DNA from: Chitinophagales bacterium
GTDB lineage: Bacteria > Bacteroidota > Bacteroidia > Chitinophagales > Chitinophagaceae
DNA: 64,000 nt
Direction of reading: 5' to 3'
Assembly (NCBI GenBank): GCA_017303455.1
Contig: JAFLBM010000016.1
Span: 56,269-120,268 of the forward strand
How positions within the stretch are numbered: the stretch's first letter is position 1; each line of letters opens with the position of its first letter. A program made the position numbers and the translations under genes. Positions 61,684 to 64,000 of the stretch are shown here, piece after piece. The notes beneath the pieces were generated by a model. The model made no database searches. It was given only the letters and a program-made list of their open reading frames with translations, and was not told where the DNA came from.

Positions 61684-61689
61684 AACAGC

Positions 61690-62430
61690 ATGAAAACAAA
61701 TGAAAATACTGTACTGGTTACCGGTGGCGGCTCAGGTATCGGGCTGGAAACGGCAAAACTCTTTTCCGCAAAAGGAAACAAGGTAATCATTGCAGGCAGG
61801 GATATTCACAAATTAAACGATGCATTACTCTTGTTGCCCGGCACCACAGCTATTGCCGCTGATATTACTAATGAAACGGAAGTAAACCATCTTGTAAAAA
61901 GGATTTATGAAGAGTTTCCCAAATTGAACATAATCATGAATAATGCAGGGAAGGCCCATATCTATTCGTTATCTGAATCAAGCGGGGCCTTTGATAAAGC
62001 AACGGATGAAATGCTCACTAATTTTCTTTCAGCAGTGCGGCTTACGGAAAAATTATTGCCATTGCTGAAGCAAAAAGAAGAAGCAGCCGTGATAAACAAC
62101 TCATCCGTTGTAGCTTTTACTCCCGCTTCCCGCCTGCCTTCTTACAGTGCCAGTAAAGCGGCATTACATTCTTACACACAATCGCTGCGGCATAGTCTGG
62201 CTCAAACAACAAGGGTCAAAGTTTTTGAAGTGATGCCGCCGCTTGTCAATACTGATTTTGCCAAAGCAATACCGGGCGAAAAAATTTCACCCGTTGCAGT
62301 GGCAGAAGCAATCCTGGCTGGGATAGAAAATGACGTGTATGAAATTTATGCAGGGCCAGCAGCTGCTTTACATGCGCTGTACCGTTCCTCACCTGGGGAA
62401 GCATTTAAAATAATGAATAAAGCAGGGTGA
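61690..62430 (+). CDS. Short-chain dehydrogenase/reductase, DltE-like
   Basis: 246 residues with the classical SDR motifs: TGGGSGIGLETAKLF, NNAGKAHIYSL, catalytic Ser in NNSSVVAFTPASRLP and YSASKAALHSY (Tyr/Lys). The C-terminal half (VFEVMPPLVNTDFAKAIPGE) is like DltE/SDR_c5 members. NAD(P)-dependent oxidation or reduction of an unknown substrate. It begins 6 bases after the cytochrome gene, so they are co-transcribed. Confidence 0.9.
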   Translation: MKTNENTVLVTGGGSGIGLETAKLFSAKGNKVIIAGRDIHKLNDALLLLPGTTAIAADITNETEVNHLVKRIYEEFPKLNIIMNNAGKAHIYSLSESSGAFDKATDEMLTNFLSAVRLTEKLLPLLKQKEEAAVINNSSVVAFTPASRLPSYSASKAALHSYTQSLRHSLAQTTRVKVFEVMPPLVNTDFAKAIPGEKISPVAVAEAILAGIENDVYEIYAGPAAALHALYRSSPGEAFKIMNKAG

Positions 62431-62507
62431 GTCGGTATTCACTTGGTGTAGATAAATACAAATAGCACAGTTAATAAATTATTAAACAAAAAGAAAATAT
62501 TAAATCA

Positions 62508-62951
62508 ATGAAAAAGAAAATATTTTTATCCGGTGATCATTGGACCGGACTGGCAGCGAGAATAGCATTAGGTTCACTGATACTGCCCCATGGACTGCAG
62601 AAAGCCTTTGGTCTTTTTGGAGGATACGGATTCACCGGCACCATGCAATACTTTACTGACTACATTAAAGTCCCCTGGCTGCTCGGTGCATTTATCATCT
62701 TTACGGAATTCATCGGCGCTGTTCTTTTAATAGCAGGGTATGCAGTGAGGATATGGTCAATGGTTATTATCGCCATTATGCTTGGCACTATTGTAACTGT
62801 TCACGGCAAAAATGGTTTTTTTATGAACTGGGGCGGCACATTACAAGGTGAAGGATATGAATATCACCTGGCAATCATTGCTCTTTCTGTTATTGTAATA
62901 ATTGTTGGCGCAGGCCGGTATTCAATAGATAGAAAACTAATCAGGCAATAG
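62508..62951 (+). CDS. DoxX family membrane protein
   Basis: 147 residues with four membrane segments: RIALGSLILPHGLQKAFGLF, WLLGAFIIFTEFIGAVLLIA, RIWSMVIIAIMLGTIVTVH and YHLAIIALSVIVIIVGAG. The LPHGLQKAFG start is typical of DoxX/SURF4-like proteins, often linked to redox or stress reactions. It is in the same cassette as the SDR and cytochrome. Confidence 0.88.
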   Translation: MKKKIFLSGDHWTGLAARIALGSLILPHGLQKAFGLFGGYGFTGTMQYFTDYIKVPWLLGAFIIFTEFIGAVLLIAGYAVRIWSMVIIAIMLGTIVTVHGKNGFFMNWGGTLQGEGYEYHLAIIALSVIVIIVGAGRYSIDRKLIRQ

Positions 62952-63268
62952 CAGGTTTTTAGTAATTCTCTGTTGATTTTCCAGATTCGATAGCGTTAAG
63001 TTTAATTCCTGTAAGAGGCGTTAATATTTGCAGTAAAAAAACCTGCTTTTGATAAGACTTTAAAAGCTTCGGAATCTATACAACGGATATTGATGGCGAA
63101 CGATCAGTAAAATAACACAGCTATATCAGGAATGCCAGTCCCGGTGAATCGGGTAAATACGAAGATATTTTAGTCAACCTGTATTTGAGACGGTGAATTT
63201 GAATGAAGCAGCAGTAATGCTGTATACAAAAAGATACAATTGAATTACCTTTAGTATAAAATAATTTT
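62952..63268 (+). other. 317-base gap, possible gene remnants
   Basis: No intact gene is seen. Short frames such as KKPAFDKTLKASESIQRILM and RNASPGESGKYEDILVNLY read like ends of decayed genes, but none is long enough to call. Confidence 0.35.
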
Positions 63269-63694
63269 ATGGATAACCTTACAATCAATAAAACTCCGGA
63301 AAAATTAGTGGTGGATTTTTTTTCCAGGGTATGGGGTGGCAGCCATGATCTGGGAGCTATTGATGAAATGATGACAGAAGATTATGTAATTATTACTGGA
63401 GGCAAAGAAATAAAGGGAAGACACAATTTTAAAAACTGGGTAAGCCAGTTTCAGCAATTGCTATTAAATGCGCTGACCATCAGCCAGGAAGCTTTTGCCA
63501 ATGCAGCAGGTACAAGGGTTGTTTCACGATGGATATGTTCCGGTAATAACAATGGCATTTTTGGATTGCCTGCGGATGGAAGATATGTTTCATTTACCGG
63601 CATTGCCATTTGGGAAATAAAAAATGGAAAGCTGGCCACCTGCTGGGTGGAAAGAAGTGCATTGGAACTGTACAAAGAATTAACAACAAAGTAA
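63269..63694 (+). CDS. NTF2-like (SnoaL) protein
   Basis: 141 residues without signal peptide. The SnoaL/NTF2 fold shows KLVVDFFSRVWGGSHDLGAI, DYVIITGGKEIKGRHNFKNW and SFTGIAIWEIKNGKLATCWV. Members act as cyclases or ligand binders; function unknown. A gap of 317 bases with gene-remnant-like frames separates it from DoxX. A terminator follows. Confidence 0.85.
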   Translation: MDNLTINKTPEKLVVDFFSRVWGGSHDLGAIDEMMTEDYVIITGGKEIKGRHNFKNWVSQFQQLLLNALTISQEAFANAAGTRVVSRWICSGNNNGIFGLPADGRYVSFTGIAIWEIKNGKLATCWVERSALELYKELTTK

Positions 63695-63738
63695 AACAGC
63701 AAGAAAACCACTTCTATCGATTAATACTTAAAATGCTT

Positions 63739-63769
63739 AAAAGACGCCTGAGTTTTTCGGAGTCTTTTT
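63739..63769 (+). terminator. Probable intrinsic terminator of the cassette
   Basis: Stem AAAAGAC(G)CC / GG(A)GTCTTTT with a TGAGTTTTTC loop and a T-run ending the stem, 45 bases after the last NTF2-like gene. Confidence 0.55.
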
Positions 63770-63770
63770 G

Positions 63771-63823
63771 CGGGATGACAAGATTCGAACTTGCGATCCG
63801 AACATCCCGAACATAGTGCCCCA
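63771..63823 (-). pseudogene. Partial tRNA-Pro remnant
   Basis: On the minus strand the 3' half of a tRNA-Pro is visible: GGGGCACTATGTTCGGGATG, then a T-arm GCAAGTTCGAATCTTGT and CATCCCG. The anticodon stem no longer pairs and the D-arm and 5' acceptor are missing. Confidence 0.6.
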
Positions 63824-63903
63824 ACAGAAGCGGATCTGTACCACACAATAATTAACTAACATAAAAAAAGATTCCTGATTGCCCAGAAATCTTCTCTAAA
63901 AGT

Positions 63904-63978
63904 CGGGATGACTGGATTCGAACCAGCGACCCCTACGTCCCGAACGTAGTGCCCCGCCGTTGGCGGGGCTACATCCCG
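63904..63978 (-). tRNA. tRNA-Pro(CGG) with unusual D-arm
   Basis: Read on the minus strand: acceptor CGGGATG pairs with CATCCCG, the anticodon stem CTACG/CGTAG encloses TTCGGGA (anticodon CGG, 63940-63942), and the T-arm is GCTGGTTCGAATCCAGT. The D-arm, GCCCCGCCAACGGCGGGGC, forms an 8-base perfect hairpin instead of the usual 4-base stem with a GG-containing loop, so function is not certain. The right copy of the duplicated tRNA-Pro region includes it. Confidence 0.6.
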
Positions 63979-64000
63979 CTGATCAACTTTTTGAAAGCTT

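Noticed and set aside
59155..63978. Calling the region a typical integrative element
   Set aside because: No integrase, relaxase or phage gene was seen in the interval; only the duplicated tRNA-Pro ends support insertion.

Overview
The window looks like chromosomal DNA of a Bacteroidota bacterium, most likely of the Chitinophagaceae or a close relative. Reasons: a DUF5686 outer-membrane protein, a carboxypeptidase-regulatory/plug/OMP_b-brl_3 type receptor, the gene order miaB - sigma-54 activator - lptE - TPR-like protein - secG, a YtxH/holin-like stress operon, several start regions with the TAnnTTTG -7 element, and few strong Shine-Dalgarno sites (hsp20 is an exception). No rRNA, CRISPR array, integrase or intact transposase was seen. 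All family names come from reading the translated sequences, not from database searches.

Layout. 0-9.2 kb: mostly minus-strand envelope, signalling and tRNA-modification genes (histidine kinase, TrhO, DUF5686, penicillin acylase). 9.4-13.2 kb: plus-strand YtxH / holin-like / hypothetical trio, AI-2E-type permease, LemA and an M48 protease. 13.4-25.4 kb: housekeeping and hypothetical genes (pcm, phosphohexomutase, phosphoribosyltransferase, DinB, LysE, ATP-grasp), with a two-part Fe-S/CCG redox pair split by seven unrelated genes. 25.4-28.6 kb: tRNA-Gly(CCC), a REP-associated Y1 transposase killed by one TGA, flanking REP-like palindromes, and a large outer-membrane receptor. 28.7-37.6 kb: miaB-sigma54-lptE-secG, mltG, yihY, two thioredoxin-fold genes and a TrmH-type methylase. 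37.7-48.9 kb: a complete reductive pyrimidine degradation cluster: NCS1 permease imports the base, PreT/PreA reduce it, dihydropyrimidinase and beta-ureidopropionase open and hydrolyse it, a class III transaminase makes (methyl)malonate semialdehyde, and MmsA converts that to acyl-CoA. 49-54.8 kb: an accessory stretch of orphan and small genes among diverged repeats. 54.9-58.9 kb: AsmA-like protein and Hsp20. 59.4-63.7 kb: a same-strand cassette (Crp/Fnr regulator, two NTF2-like proteins, AhpD-like, cytochrome c, SDR, DoxX) bracketed by degenerate copies of a tRNA-Pro region.

The most striking feature is the density of short palindromic GC-rich elements and how often they lie inside genes. 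In the pyrimidine cluster they encode N-terminal leaders, C-terminal tails and stop codons of consecutive unrelated proteins. The permease and the dihydropyrimidinase share a near-identical leader, and one palindrome is cleanly nested in another. Other repeat types form the last codons of pcm, an insert in MiaB and the leader of LptE. This resembles in-frame palindromic elements known from Rickettsia, but in a Bacteroidota catabolic cluster.
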